Shown here: positions 29,284 to 37,844 of the stretch, piece after piece
Position numbering within the stretch: the first letter of the stretch is position 1
Layout: each line of letters opens with the position of its first letter
NCBI RefSeq assembly: GCF_014648815.1
Contig: NZ_BMRV01000001.1
Coordinates: 62,001-126,000, forward strand
DNA length: 64,000 nt
Source of the DNA: Streptomyces flaveolus
GTDB taxonomy: Bacteria; Actinomycetota; Actinomycetes; Streptomycetales; Streptomycetaceae
Reading direction: 5' to 3'
Position numbers and translations under genes: made by a program
The notes under the pieces: model-generated
Databases searched by the model: none
Told to the model about the DNA's origin: nothing
Seen by the model: only the letters and a program-made list of their open reading frames with translations

Positions 29284-30477
29284 ATGAGCACGGCACCATC
29301 ACCCCAGCCCGACGACCAGGCCGTTCCGCCGGGCCGCACGAACGGCCAGGCGATCCCCGGCCTCGCGCGCCTGACGGGCGCGTCCCCCTGGCCGCGCCGC
29401 CTGCTGGTCGGCCTGGTCCTCGGCGCCCTGGCCTGGAGCGTCACCGCACTGCTGAGCCCGGACAGCGGCCCGCTGCGGCAGTTCGCGACCGCCGCGCTGT
29501 GCGCCGTCGCCGCGGTGCTCGTCCAGTCCGTCCACGGCCTGGACCGCAGCGCCGAGGACCTGCGCTCGCGAGACCTGCACACCCATGACGTGCGGGTGGA
29601 GGAGCACACCCGACGGGTGGAGGAACACACCCGCCGGGTGGAGAGCGCGCTGGCCGAGCACGCCGCCGCCGTGCGCGACGGCCTGAACCAGTACGACGAC
29701 GAGCTGCGGACCGGTCTGGTCCGGCACACCGAGGACGTGAAGCAGCTCGTCGAGAACCACCTCGTCCAGGCGGGCCACGGCACCGAACCGCCCTACCCCC
29801 CGCTCGACCGGGCCCGCATCGAGGGCGTGCCCGAACTGGCCAAGAGCTTCGCCGAGGTCCTGGCCCCCGGACCCTCGATCCTCCACACCTTCGTCCGCCT
29901 GGAGATGACGCGGGTCGTCGGCTACATGGCGGACCTCACCAACCTGACCGCGGAGTGCCCCGGCGAGAACCACGACTGGATGCTCGCCCTCACCCGCGCC
30001 GCCGAGCAGTCCATCTGCGCCACCAGCACCTCCGTCGACCGGGAGTTCTGGAACAGCGAGCCCGCCAGCCGCTACCTGGAGGCCCAGCAGGACGCGGTCG
30101 ACGAACAGGGCGTGACGGTGCGCCGGCTGTTCCTGCTGGAGAGCGCCCGCGAGCTCGACGACCGGCTGCTGCGGCTGTGCGAGGAGCAGGAACTGCGGCA
30201 CATCGACGTCCGCGCGGCGGTCCTGCCCGAACTGCCCCCGCACCTCCAGCGCGGCACCACCAACGACTTCATCGTCTACGACGAGGAGGTGTCCTTCGAG
30301 ATCGAGCAGGACCTGCGCGACGTCAACGTCAGGACACGGCTCATCGCCCGCCAGGACCACGTGCGGGACCGGATGAAGCGCTTCAAGGAGCTCTGGGAGG
30401 CGAGCATGAGCCTGCGCGAGCTGGAGGTACGGGTGGACGCCGAGGAGGACGGCAACTGGATGGTCGACCGGGCCTGA
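29284..30477 (+). CDS. Membrane coiled-coil protein with C-terminal PLD-like domain
   Basis: A 397-aa protein: two membrane helices at about 39-57 and 65-83, then a charged coiled coil (90-165) containing tandem VEEHTRR repeats, and a globular C-terminal domain (about 180-390) with ICATSTSVDREFW, VRRLFLLES and TTNDFIVYDEEVSFEIEQ, arranged like PLD-superfamily folds but without an HKD motif. It would hold a cytosolic domain at the membrane. AGATG start preceded by GGGGGAGAAG. Same strand as the SCO2521-2525-like genes and 73 bp behind them, so it may be their membrane partner; this is inference. Confidence 0.65.
   Translation: MSTAPSPQPDDQAVPPGRTNGQAIPGLARLTGASPWPRRLLVGLVLGALAWSVTALLSPDSGPLRQFATAALCAVAAVLVQSVHGLDRSAEDLRSRDLHTHDVRVEEHTRRVEEHTRRVESALAEHAAAVRDGLNQYDDELRTGLVRHTEDVKQLVENHLVQAGHGTEPPYPPLDRARIEGVPELAKSFAEVLAPGPSILHTFVRLEMTRVVGYMADLTNLTAECPGENHDWMLALTRAAEQSICATSTSVDREFWNSEPASRYLEAQQDAVDEQGVTVRRLFLLESARELDDRLLRLCEEQELRHIDVRAAVLPELPPHLQRGTTNDFIVYDEEVSFEIEQDLRDVNVRTRLIARQDHVRDRMKRFKELWEASMSLRELEVRVDAEEDGNWMVDRA
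29593..29643 (+). repeat. 21-bp tandem repeat inside the coiled-coil gene
   Basis: Two 21-bp units (29593-29613, 29614-29634) and a partial third, differing by few bases, encode the heptad VEEHTRR twice plus VE. The period of seven residues fits coiled-coil extension by duplication. Confidence 0.8.
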
Positions 30478-30637
30478 GGGCGGGCCCGGCCCCGGGCCGT
30501 ACTCCCGGGGGAGTAACGGCGGCCGCGTGTCACCCCGGGCAGTAGCCGCCGACTCGGCCTCCGGCCCGACGTATCGGCGTCCCGTCGCCGGAAGTCTGGA
30601 GACGTACCCAGACATCCGACCGGAGGGAGCCCGTCAC

Positions 30638-32728
30638 ATGGGGGCCGCAAGGACACGTGCGGAAAGGAACGGGGGGCGACGCCGGGCGGTGCCGTGGCTG
30701 GTGCTCGGACTGTGGATCGCCGTCCTGGCCATCGCCTCGCCGTTCGCGTCGCAACTGTCGGACGTGCAGCGCGACCGCGCCGTCGACTACCTGCCGGCGA
30801 GCGCCGACTCCACGCAGGCCGCGACGATCCAGGACCGGCTGCCCGGCGGCGATGCCACCGAGATGGTCGTCGTCTACCACCGCGACGCCGGACTGACCGC
30901 CGCCGACAAGGCCACCGCCGCCGAGCAGATCGCCCGGATCGCGGGCGCGCACCGGCTGACGGACCGCCCGGTGGGCATCCCGTCCGACGACGGCACCACC
31001 CTCATGTACCCGGTCGCCAGCACCGAGCCCGGCCAGGACGAGAAGGCCCGCGACGCACTCGTGGGGGCCGTACGGGACACCGCGCGGGGCGGCGACGGGC
31101 TGAGCGTCGAGGTGGGCGGGGAGGGCGCCCTCGCCACCGACGCCGCCGAGGTCTACAACTCCCTCGATGGCCCGCTGCTCTACACCACCGCTGCAGTGGT
31201 CGCCGTGCTGCTGATCCTGATCTACCGCAGCCCGTTCCTGTGGCTGGTCCCGCTGGCCGTCGCGGGAATCGCCGACTACCTCTCCATGGGCGTCGCCTAC
31301 GGCCTGAACCAGTGGTTCGGCACGTCGGTGTCCGGTCAGAGCACCGGCATCATGACCATCCTCGTCTTCGGCGTCGGCACCGACTACGCGCTGCTGCTCG
31401 TCTCCCGCTACCGGGAGGAACTGCGCCGCGTCGAGCGGCCGTACGACGCCATGGCCGCCGCGCTGCGCGGCTGCGGGCCCGCCGTGCTCGCCTCCTCCGG
31501 GACCGTCGCCGCCGGGCTGCTGTGCCTGCTCGCCGCCGACCTCAACTCCAGCCGGGGCATGGGCCCGCTCGGCACGGTCGGCGTGCTGTGCGCCCTGGCC
31601 GCCATGCTGACGCTGCTGCCCGCGATCCTGGTCCTGCTGGGCCGCCGGGTCTTCTGGCCGCTCGTGCCCCGCTACGGCAGCACTCCCAAGGCCCGCCGGT
31701 CGCTGTTCGCCGCGATGGGCGGCTCCGCCGAACGCCGGCCCCGCGCCGTCCTGGTGGGCGGGGCGCTGCTGCTCGGCGCGCTGGCGCTCGGCTCGTTCAA
31801 CCTGCCAGGCTCCCTCAAGCAGGAGGACTCCTTCACCTCCAAGCCCGACGCCATCGCCGCCATGGAGACCCTCGCCGCCGCCTTCCCGGAACGCGGCACC
31901 CAGCCCATCACCGTCATCGCCCCCGACGACCGCGCCGACGCCGCGCTCGCCGGGGCCCGCGACACCCGCGGGGTGGAGAGCGCCGAGAAGGGCCGCAGCG
32001 GCGGCGGCTGGACCGAACTGACCGTCCTGGCGTCCGCCCCGCCCCAGTCGGCGGCCGAGACCGCCACCATCGAGGCGCTGCGCGACCGGCTCGACGGCTC
32101 CTACGTCGGCGGACCCAGCGCCCAGCAGATCGACCTGGAGGACACCAACGCCCGCGACACCGCCATCGTCGTCCCGATCGTGCTGCTCTCCGTCCTGCTG
32201 ATCCTCGTGGTGCTGCTGCGGTCCCTGGCCGCCCCGCTGATCCTGGTCGCCGCCGTCGTCGCCGTGTGGGGCGCGGCCCTCGGCATCGGCGGACTCGTCT
32301 TCGGGCCGCTGTTCGGCTTCGAGGGCACCGACCCAGGCCTGGGCCTGCTGTCCTTCGTGTTCCTGGTGGCCCTCGGCGTCGACTACGGCATCTTCCTGAT
32401 GCACCGCATGCGCGAGGAGGCCCTGCACGGCGCCGGACCCACCGAGGCCGCGCTCACCGCGCTGCGCACCACGGGCGGGGTCATCGCCTCCGCCGGGCTC
32501 GTCCTCGCGGCCACCTTCGCGGTGCTCACCAACATGCCGATGGTGCAGCTCGTGGAGCTGGGCTTCGTCATCGCCGTCGGCGTCCTGCTCGACACCTTCC
32601 TCGTCCGGACCTACCTGGTCACCAGCGCGAGCGTCGCGCTGCGCCGCCGGGTGTGGTGGCCGGGGCGGCTGTCCCGGGCGCCCGGCCAGCCGGCGCCGGC
32701 CGGGGAGCGGGAGCCCGTCGGTGTCTGA
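30638..32728 (+). CDS. MMPL/RND-family transporter
   Basis: A 696-aa RND-superfamily protein with the actinobacterial MMPL plan: one N-terminal helix, a large extracytoplasmic loop (about 40-170), a block of helices with GVGTDYALLLVSRYREEL, and a second repeat with loop (about 400-520) and ALGVDYGIFLMHRMREE, each carrying the acidic proton-relay residue in its membrane segment. It exports lipids or drugs. ATG 30638 follows GGAGGGAG. It lies directly upstream of a two-component system. Confidence 0.93.
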   Translation: MGAARTRAERNGGRRRAVPWLVLGLWIAVLAIASPFASQLSDVQRDRAVDYLPASADSTQAATIQDRLPGGDATEMVVVYHRDAGLTAADKATAAEQIARIAGAHRLTDRPVGIPSDDGTTLMYPVASTEPGQDEKARDALVGAVRDTARGGDGLSVEVGGEGALATDAAEVYNSLDGPLLYTTAAVVAVLLILIYRSPFLWLVPLAVAGIADYLSMGVAYGLNQWFGTSVSGQSTGIMTILVFGVGTDYALLLVSRYREELRRVERPYDAMAAALRGCGPAVLASSGTVAAGLLCLLAADLNSSRGMGPLGTVGVLCALAAMLTLLPAILVLLGRRVFWPLVPRYGSTPKARRSLFAAMGGSAERRPRAVLVGGALLLGALALGSFNLPGSLKQEDSFTSKPDAIAAMETLAAAFPERGTQPITVIAPDDRADAALAGARDTRGVESAEKGRSGGGWTELTVLASAPPQSAAETATIEALRDRLDGSYVGGPSAQQIDLEDTNARDTAIVVPIVLLSVLLILVVLLRSLAAPLILVAAVVAVWGAALGIGGLVFGPLFGFEGTDPGLGLLSFVFLVALGVDYGIFLMHRMREEALHGAGPTEAALTALRTTGGVIASAGLVLAATFAVLTNMPMVQLVELGFVIAVGVLLDTFLVRTYLVTSASVALRRRVWWPGRLSRAPGQPAPAGEREPVGV

Positions 32729-32748
32729 CCCGTCCGAGGACCGGAGTG

Positions 32749-32772
32749 CGCCCCTCCCCTCCCGGAGGGGCG
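32749..32772. terminator. Perfect 9-bp hairpin between MMPL and kinase genes
   Basis: CGCCCCTCC (32749-32757)/GGAGGGGCG (32764-32772) with a 6-nt loop. It lies 20 bp after the MMPL stop and 24 bp before the preferred kinase start, so it may be a terminator or an attenuator that lowers kinase expression. Confidence 0.6.
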
Positions 32773-32795
32773 TGCCCGTCGCGGAGGATGGGCGC

Positions 32796-34064
32796 GTGCA
32801 GGCAACCACCGAGGCAGCGCCCCGGCCCCGCGCGGGCCAGCGGATCATGGCCGCCATCAACCGCGATCCGCGCAGCGCCCCGCACGGCACCCGCAACGAC
32901 GCCGTGCTCGCCGCGGTCCTGCTCGCCGCGGCCGTCTGCCTGGCGCTGTCCACCGACGAGGGCCGCCGCCCGGACGCGGCCGGCTGGGCACTGCTGGCCG
33001 CGGCGCACGTCCCCGTCGTGTGGCGGCGACGCCGTCCGCTGCTGGTGCTCGCGACGGTGGTGGCGCTCGTCGGGCCGTACCACGCCCTGGACAACAACCA
33101 CGCCGCTGCCGGACCCGTCTCCTACGTCGCGCTCTACACGCTGGCCGTCACCGGCCGCCCGCTGCGCACGATCCTGACGGGCATCGCGGTCCTCACGGTC
33201 TCCGTGAGCATCATGCTCACCGTCAACACCCACCAGGCCGTCGAGCTGATCCGCATCTCCGGCTGGGTGGTCGCCATCCTCTTCGCGGGCGTCGACATCC
33301 GCTACTACCGCCAGTACGTCGCCTCCATCGTGGAGCGCGCCGAACGCGCCGAACGCACGCGGGAGGAGGAGGCCCGGCGTCGCGTCGCCGAGGAGCGCCT
33401 GCGCGTCGCCCGGGACCTGCACGACCTGCTCGCGCACAGCATCACCCTCATCGGCGTGCAGACGTCGGTCGCCGCGCACGTCCTGAGCGCCGACCCCGAG
33501 CGTCTGGACCGGGCCGCCGTCGCCAAGGCCCTCGACGACATCGCCGAGACCTGCCGGACCGCGCGCGGCGAACTGCGGACCACGCTGGAGGTCCTGCGCG
33601 AACAGGACACGCCCGACGCCCGCGGTCCGCTGCCCGGGCTGCACGGCCTGTCGCACCTGGCGGAGGCCGCCCGGCTCGCCGGGGCGCGGGTCGACCTGTC
33701 GGTACGCGCCGGCGACGTGCCGCCCGCGGTCGGCGCCGCCGCGTACCGCATCGTGCAGGAGGCGCTGACCAACGCCGTACGCCACGCGGGGCCGGAACCG
33801 TCCGTCCGCGTCGAGGTGTACGCGGAGCCGGGCGCCCTGCGCCTGTCCGTCACCGACGACGGCACCGGCCCCGATCCCGGCGGCACCCCCGGCTTCGGGC
33901 TCGTCGGCATGCGGGAGCGGGCCCGCAGCGTGGGTGGCACACTCGACGCCGGACCGCGGGCCCGGGGCGAGGGCGGCTTCGGGGTGACGGCCGTCCTGCC
34001 GACGCCCGCCGCATCCGTCCCGGCCCCGGCGCCGGTGACCGTGACGTCGGAGAGGGACGGATGA
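32796..34064 (+). CDS. Sensor histidine kinase (NarL/HisKA_3 type)
   Basis: A 422-aa membrane kinase. About five hydrophobic helices fill residues 30-165, then the dimerisation helix with the phospho-accepting His in LRVARDLHDLLAHSITLIG, and a HATPase domain ending with DDGTGPDPGGTPGFGLVGMRERA. GTG 32796 is preferred because GGAGGA lies 7 nt upstream; GTG 32721, inside the MMPL stop region, would add 25 residues. Its stop overlaps the response regulator start. By position this matches S. coelicolor EcrA2 (SCO2518), from memory. Confidence 0.9.
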   Translation: MQATTEAAPRPRAGQRIMAAINRDPRSAPHGTRNDAVLAAVLLAAAVCLALSTDEGRRPDAAGWALLAAAHVPVVWRRRRPLLVLATVVALVGPYHALDNNHAAAGPVSYVALYTLAVTGRPLRTILTGIAVLTVSVSIMLTVNTHQAVELIRISGWVVAILFAGVDIRYYRQYVASIVERAERAERTREEEARRRVAEERLRVARDLHDLLAHSITLIGVQTSVAAHVLSADPERLDRAAVAKALDDIAETCRTARGELRTTLEVLREQDTPDARGPLPGLHGLSHLAEAARLAGARVDLSVRAGDVPPAVGAAAYRIVQEALTNAVRHAGPEPSVRVEVYAEPGALRLSVTDDGTGPDPGGTPGFGLVGMRERARSVGGTLDAGPRARGEGGFGVTAVLPTPAASVPAPAPVTVTSERDG

Positions 34065-34735
34065 CCATTCGCGTGCTGCTGGCGGACGACCAGAACCTGG
34101 TCCGCGCCGCGTTCGCCCTGCTCGTCGCCTCGGCCCCCGACATGGAGGTCGTCGGCGAGGCCTGCACCGGCCGCGAGGCCGTGGAACTGGCCCGCGCCCG
34201 CCGGGCCGACCTCGTCGTCATGGACGTCCGCATGCCCGACCTGGACGGCATCGGGGCGACCCGGCTGATCGCCGCGGACGAGGACCTGGCGGGCGTGAAG
34301 GTGCTGGTCCTCACCACGTACGACACCGACGAGAACATCGTGGAGGCCCTGCGCGCGGGCGCCTCCGGGTTCCTGGTGAAGGACACCCGGCCCGCCGAGC
34401 TCCTCGACGCCATCCGCACGGTGACGGCCGGCGACGCCCTGCTCTCGCCCGGCCCGACGGCCCGCCTGATCGAGCGGTTCCTGCGCAGCCCCGCGCCACC
34501 GGTGACCGACGGCGGCCCCGACTGCCTGTCCGAGCGGGAGCGGCAGGTCCTCACTCTGGTCGCCCGCGGCCTCACCAACACGGAGATCGCCGATTCCCTG
34601 GGGCTGAGCCCGCTGACCGCGAAGACCCATGTGAGCCGCATCATGGGCAAGCTGGGCGCGCGGGACCGGGCGCAACTGGTCATCGTGGCCTACGAGTCGG
34701 GACTGGTGACGCCGGGCGACCGTCAGGCGCAGTAG
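34061..34735 (+). CDS. LuxR/NarL-family response regulator
   Basis: A 224-aa regulator: receiver domain (1-120) with the acidic pair in LLADDQN, phospho-acceptor Asp in LVVMDVRMPDLDG, Thr in VLVLTTYD and Lys in FLVKDTRP, then a LuxR-type HTH (about 155-215, LSERERQVLTLVARGLTN). Coupled to the kinase by an ATGA overlap. By position it matches EcrA1 (SCO2517), reported to affect undecylprodigiosin in S. coelicolor; that link is from memory. The last 13 bp overlap the convergent peptidase gene. Confidence 0.93.
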   Translation: MTIRVLLADDQNLVRAAFALLVASAPDMEVVGEACTGREAVELARARRADLVVMDVRMPDLDGIGATRLIAADEDLAGVKVLVLTTYDTDENIVEALRAGASGFLVKDTRPAELLDAIRTVTAGDALLSPGPTARLIERFLRSPAPPVTDGGPDCLSERERQVLTLVARGLTNTEIADSLGLSPLTAKTHVSRIMGKLGARDRAQLVIVAYESGLVTPGDRQAQ

Positions 34736-36213
34736 GTGTCCGTGCCCGGCCGCTGTCCGGTCGCCAGGAAGCGGGAGACCGTGCGGTCGCCGCAGGCGTT
34801 GCCGTTGGCGAGGTAGGCGTCGTGGCCGGTGGAGTTCACGGTCACCATGACCGCGCGCCGGCCGAACGCCTCCCGCAGCTTCAGCGCGCCGCTGAGCGGG
34901 GTCGCGACGTCCCGCTCGTTCTGGACGAGCAGGACGTTGGAGGGTCCGCGGTCGGTGATCCGCACCGGTGCCTCACGCGGCGGGTAGGGCCAGGCGGCGC
35001 ACGGCATCGCGTTGCGGGGCATGCCCGCGGTGAGCGGGTACTTGGCGCGGCTCTCGGCGACGTCCTTCTGGTACCCGGCGGCCGAGGTGGGCCAGGCGAC
35101 ATCGTTGCAGAGGACTCCGGCGCCGACGGCGGCGACGTTCTGGAGCACGGCGTCGGGCGGTGCCGCGGGCGCGGGCGGCACGGTGCCCTGCCGCGCCGCC
35201 CGCATCAGCTTGGCGAGCGTGGGATAGCGGCTGGGGGAGTACAGGCTGTCCAGCATGATCTGGCGCAGGACGTTGCCGTTCAGTTCCTCCGGGTTGGCGC
35301 CGGGCCAGGGGAGGGGTTCCCGGTCGAGCCGGGCGGCCAGCTTCAGGAACAGCGGCCGTACGTCGGCGGCCCTGTCGGCGACGCGGTCCGGGTTGTCGGG
35401 CTTCGACGCCCACGCGGCGAAGTCGGGGAAGGTGTCCTCCACGCCCTGCTCGTGCCCGGCCAGCCAGGCGCGGGCGACGCGGGTGGGATCGGGGTTGTCG
35501 TTGCTGTCCAGCACGATGCGGTCGGTGCGGTGCGGGAACAGCTGCGCGTACACGGCTCCGACGTACGTCCCGTACGACACGCCCCACGCGGAGAGCTTGC
35601 GCTCGCCGAGCGCGGCGCGGAGGCGGTCGATGTCGCGGGCCTCGTTGGCGGTGCTGAGGTGCCGGAGCAGCTCGCCGCCGTTCGCGGCGCAGGCGTCGGC
35701 CATGCGGCGGGCGGTGGCCGTGTTCGCGTCCACGGAGCCGTCGGCGGCGGGCCACGGGCGGAGCCTGGAGGTGGCGAGGTCGCCCTGGTCCAGCCCGCAG
35801 TCGACGGGCGTGGACGGGGCGAGGCCGCGCGGGGCGAAGCCGACCAGGTCGTAGGCGTCCCGGACGTCCTGGGGCAGCTTCTGCCCCTTCCCCGAGGGGT
35901 CGTTCAGGCTGGAGCCGCCCGGACCGCCCGGGATCAGCAGCAGGGTCCCGCGCCGGGCGCCCGGATCCTCGCTCGGGATGCGCGAGACGGCGACGTCGAT
36001 GCGGGGGCTGTCGGGGTCGGCGTAGTCCATGGGGACCCGCAGGGTGGCGCACTGCTGACGGGGGTCCAGGCCGGAGCCCTGACAGGTGGTCCAGTCGAGG
36101 CCCTCGGCCGGGCTCGCGGCCACGGAGGCGGTCACGGGCGCGGTGACGGCGAGCAGGGCGGTGGAGACGCCGACGATGGCGGCGTTGCGGATGGTGCGCG
36201 TGCGCTGCGTCAT
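34723..36213 (-). CDS. Secreted alpha/beta-hydrolase, tripeptidyl aminopeptidase family
   Basis: A 496-aa protein with a Sec-type signal peptide (positive start MTQRTRTIRN, hydrophobic core, Ala-x-Ala-like cleavage near residue 35). The hydrolase core shows the oxyanion segment LLLIPGGPGGSS and nucleophile elbow GVSYGTYVG; the C-terminal VLLVQNERDVATPL carries the Asp and NSTGHDAYL the His of the triad, followed by a TAP-like C-terminal domain with conserved Cys. Streptomyces homologues cleave N-terminal tripeptides. The start 36213 is chosen over 36249 by signal peptide shape. Confidence 0.9.
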   Translation of the reverse strand: MTQRTRTIRNAAIVGVSTALLAVTAPVTASVAASPAEGLDWTTCQGSGLDPRQQCATLRVPMDYADPDSPRIDVAVSRIPSEDPGARRGTLLLIPGGPGGSSLNDPSGKGQKLPQDVRDAYDLVGFAPRGLAPSTPVDCGLDQGDLATSRLRPWPAADGSVDANTATARRMADACAANGGELLRHLSTANEARDIDRLRAALGERKLSAWGVSYGTYVGAVYAQLFPHRTDRIVLDSNDNPDPTRVARAWLAGHEQGVEDTFPDFAAWASKPDNPDRVADRAADVRPLFLKLAARLDREPLPWPGANPEELNGNVLRQIMLDSLYSPSRYPTLAKLMRAARQGTVPPAPAAPPDAVLQNVAAVGAGVLCNDVAWPTSAAGYQKDVAESRAKYPLTAGMPRNAMPCAAWPYPPREAPVRITDRGPSNVLLVQNERDVATPLSGALKLREAFGRRAVMVTVNSTGHDAYLANGNACGDRTVSRFLATGQRPGTDTYCA

Positions 36214-36278
36214 GGGACGAGCCTCGCGGATCGCCGGGGCCCGCCCCATCCGGGCAACAACCTGAAAAGGCTTGGGGT

Positions 36279-36473
36279 TTACCCCACCAGCCCCCTGACG
36301 AACTCCCCCCAGGCGGCCGGCCCGACGAACACGACGGGCCCGTCGGCCACCTTGCTGTCCCGTACGGGCATGACGCCGGGGACTCCGTCGGCGACCTCGA
36401 CGCAGTCTCCGCCTTCGCCGTTGCTGTAGGTGCTCTTCGTCCAGCGGGCGTTGCTCAGGTCGTACTCGCGCAT
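36279..36473 (-). CDS. DUF397 domain protein
   Basis: A 64-aa protein, the standard DUF397 size, with the family hallmarks WTKSTYSNGEGGDCVEVADG and VPVRDSK-like PVRDSKVADGP. Such proteins are encoded next to Scr1-type HTH regulators and are thought to bind and antagonise them, as in the BldB/AbaA/WhiJ-type families of Streptomyces. Its start overlaps the end of the HTH gene by 19 bp, which ties the pair together. Confidence 0.92.
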   Translation of the reverse strand: MREYDLSNARWTKSTYSNGEGGDCVEVADGVPGVMPVRDSKVADGPVVFVGPAAWGEFVRGLVG

Positions 36474-37288
36474 CGTCTGAAGTCCTCCGCCGCCGATTCG
36501 ATCAGGGCAAGGGACGCCTCTGGCGACAGCGTGGCGACCCTGAGCAGATCGTATGCGCGCTGCGCCCGCTTCACCACGGCTGGATCGTCCACCAGCGTTC
36601 CTGAGAACGACGTCTCTGTATAGGCGACCTGGGGTGCGTCCTCGAACTCCATCAGCTTCAGAGATCCGTTCATGGCCGCATGGGCCCCCGCCGTGTACGG
36701 CAGCACCGTCACCCACGCCGTGCGCTCGCGCATAAGCCGTGCGATGTGCTCCAGTTGCGCACCCATCGCGTGCGGGCCGCCCACCGGGACGCGCAACGCG
36801 TTCTCGTGCAGGGTCACCCAATACTCGGGCCGTGCAGCGTCGTCGAGGATCAGCGACCGCTCCAAGCGGGCGGTGACGATCTCGTCCACGTAGGAATCCG
36901 GTTTGAACGGATTCGCAGCGATCGTGACCGCGCGTGCGTACTCCTTGGTCTGGACCAGGCCCGGAACCACCGTCGGCGCGAACTCGCAGATCCGCACGGC
37001 CAGCCGCTCCAGCTCAACGACCCCCGCGAAGTAATCCGCATACCGCGGGTCATCAATCAGCTTCCGGCACAGCCGCTCGAAAATACCGTCGGTTTGCAGT
37101 ACCGCGTCAATCCGCTGCGCCACGTCCAACTGTGGTTTGCGAATCGCCTGTTCGAACTGGCCGATGTAGCCGCCGGACACAAATACCCGTGCGCCCAGCT
37201 CCACTTGGGTGATCCCGGCATCCTCCCGGCGCCGCTTGAGTTCCGTGCCGAAGAACTCCCAGGCCGCCTGCCGCGAACCGTTGGCCAT
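36455..37288 (-). CDS. Scr1-family HTH regulator (DUF5753)
   Basis: A 277-aa protein with an N-terminal XRE HTH (about 10-65, LKRRREDAGITQVELGARV, SGGYIGQFEQAIRKP) and a C-terminal DUF5753 domain (about 100-270) with VPGLVQTKEYARAV. This is the WhiJ/Scr1-like class that partners with DUF397 proteins in Streptomyces development and antibiotic control. ATG 37288 has AAGGGG upstream. It is divergent from two small genes across 115 bp holding repeated TGTAGT(T)GCA sequences. Confidence 0.92.
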   Translation of the reverse strand: MANGSRQAAWEFFGTELKRRREDAGITQVELGARVFVSGGYIGQFEQAIRKPQLDVAQRIDAVLQTDGIFERLCRKLIDDPRYADYFAGVVELERLAVRICEFAPTVVPGLVQTKEYARAVTIAANPFKPDSYVDEIVTARLERSLILDDAARPEYWVTLHENALRVPVGGPHAMGAQLEHIARLMRERTAWVTVLPYTAGAHAAMNGSLKLMEFEDAPQVAYTETSFSGTLVDDPAVVKRAQRAYDLLRVATLSPEASLALIESAAEDFRRCASTT

Positions 37289-37315
37289 AACCAAACCCCT
37301 TGCGCTGACCAGCAC

Positions 37316-37350
37316 TTGTAGTGCACAGACTCCTACCGAGTGTAGTTGCA
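37316..37350. promoter_or_regulatory. Direct repeat TTGTAGTGCA / TGTAGTTGCA
   Basis: Two related 10-mers (37316-37325 and 37341-37350) lie 25 bp apart in the spacer between the Scr1-type regulator and the divergent small genes. They are candidate binding sites for that regulator. Confidence 0.45.
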
Positions 37351-37403
37351 GGGAGGCATTCTGGAGGCACGAAGAGTGAAACAGGAAACAGGAGGGGAAC
37401 ACG

Positions 37404-37610
37404 GTGGAGCCAACACACTCGGCGCACTGCGTCGAAGAAGCGGAGGACACGGTGAAAGAATTGCGCGCGGCACTCGTGAGGGCAGGAATTATCCTGCCGT
37501 CACTCGGGATCGACCCGGTGAGTCTTGCGCGGGAGGCACCGTGTCCGCTCATCGAATTGGGACGATGTTCCGTGGAGACCGCGCGTCGGCTCGCGGCGGT
37601 GCTGCGATGA
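37404..37610 (+). CDS. Small protein divergent from Scr1-type regulator
   Basis: A 68-aa protein, GTG start behind GGAGGGG at 37391-37397. Acidic N-terminus (CVEEAEDTVKELRAAL), then ILPSLGIDPVSLAREAP, then CPLIELGRCSVETARRLAAVLR, a hydrophobic-helix ending often seen in small orphan proteins of Scr1/DUF397 loci. No function known. Its stop overlaps the start of the next small gene. Confidence 0.72.
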   Translation: MEPTHSAHCVEEAEDTVKELRAALVRAGIILPSLGIDPVSLAREAPCPLIELGRCSVETARRLAAVLR

Positions 37611-37822
37611 TGCCGCCGATCGGTTCCTACGCGGTCGACACCCGCACGGGGCGGGTCGGCATCGTCATGGGGCACGAGGGCCCGTACGTCCAGATGCGGC
37701 CGTACGGCGGGGGGCGCGAGTGGGACGCCGAGCCGGGTGACGTACGCCACGCCACCCCGGCCGAGCGGCTCAGCGCGGCCACGGCGTACACCAACGCACG
37801 AAGTCGTGGCGAGGTGCCTTGA
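37607..37822 (+). CDS. Small conserved protein downstream of the HTH locus
   Basis: A 71-aa protein starting at tandem ATGs (MMPPIGSYAVDTRTGRVG). The pattern GxxVxDTRTGRxGxVMGHEGPYVQMRP is beta-rich, like small SH3-type barrels, and ends in a basic helix. Coupled to the previous small gene by ATGA; 22 bp before recO. Function unknown. Confidence 0.72.
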   Translation: MMPPIGSYAVDTRTGRVGIVMGHEGPYVQMRPYGGGREWDAEPGDVRHATPAERLSAATAYTNARSRGEVP

Positions 37823-37844
37823 GGCATGCGCGAGAATGGGCTCC

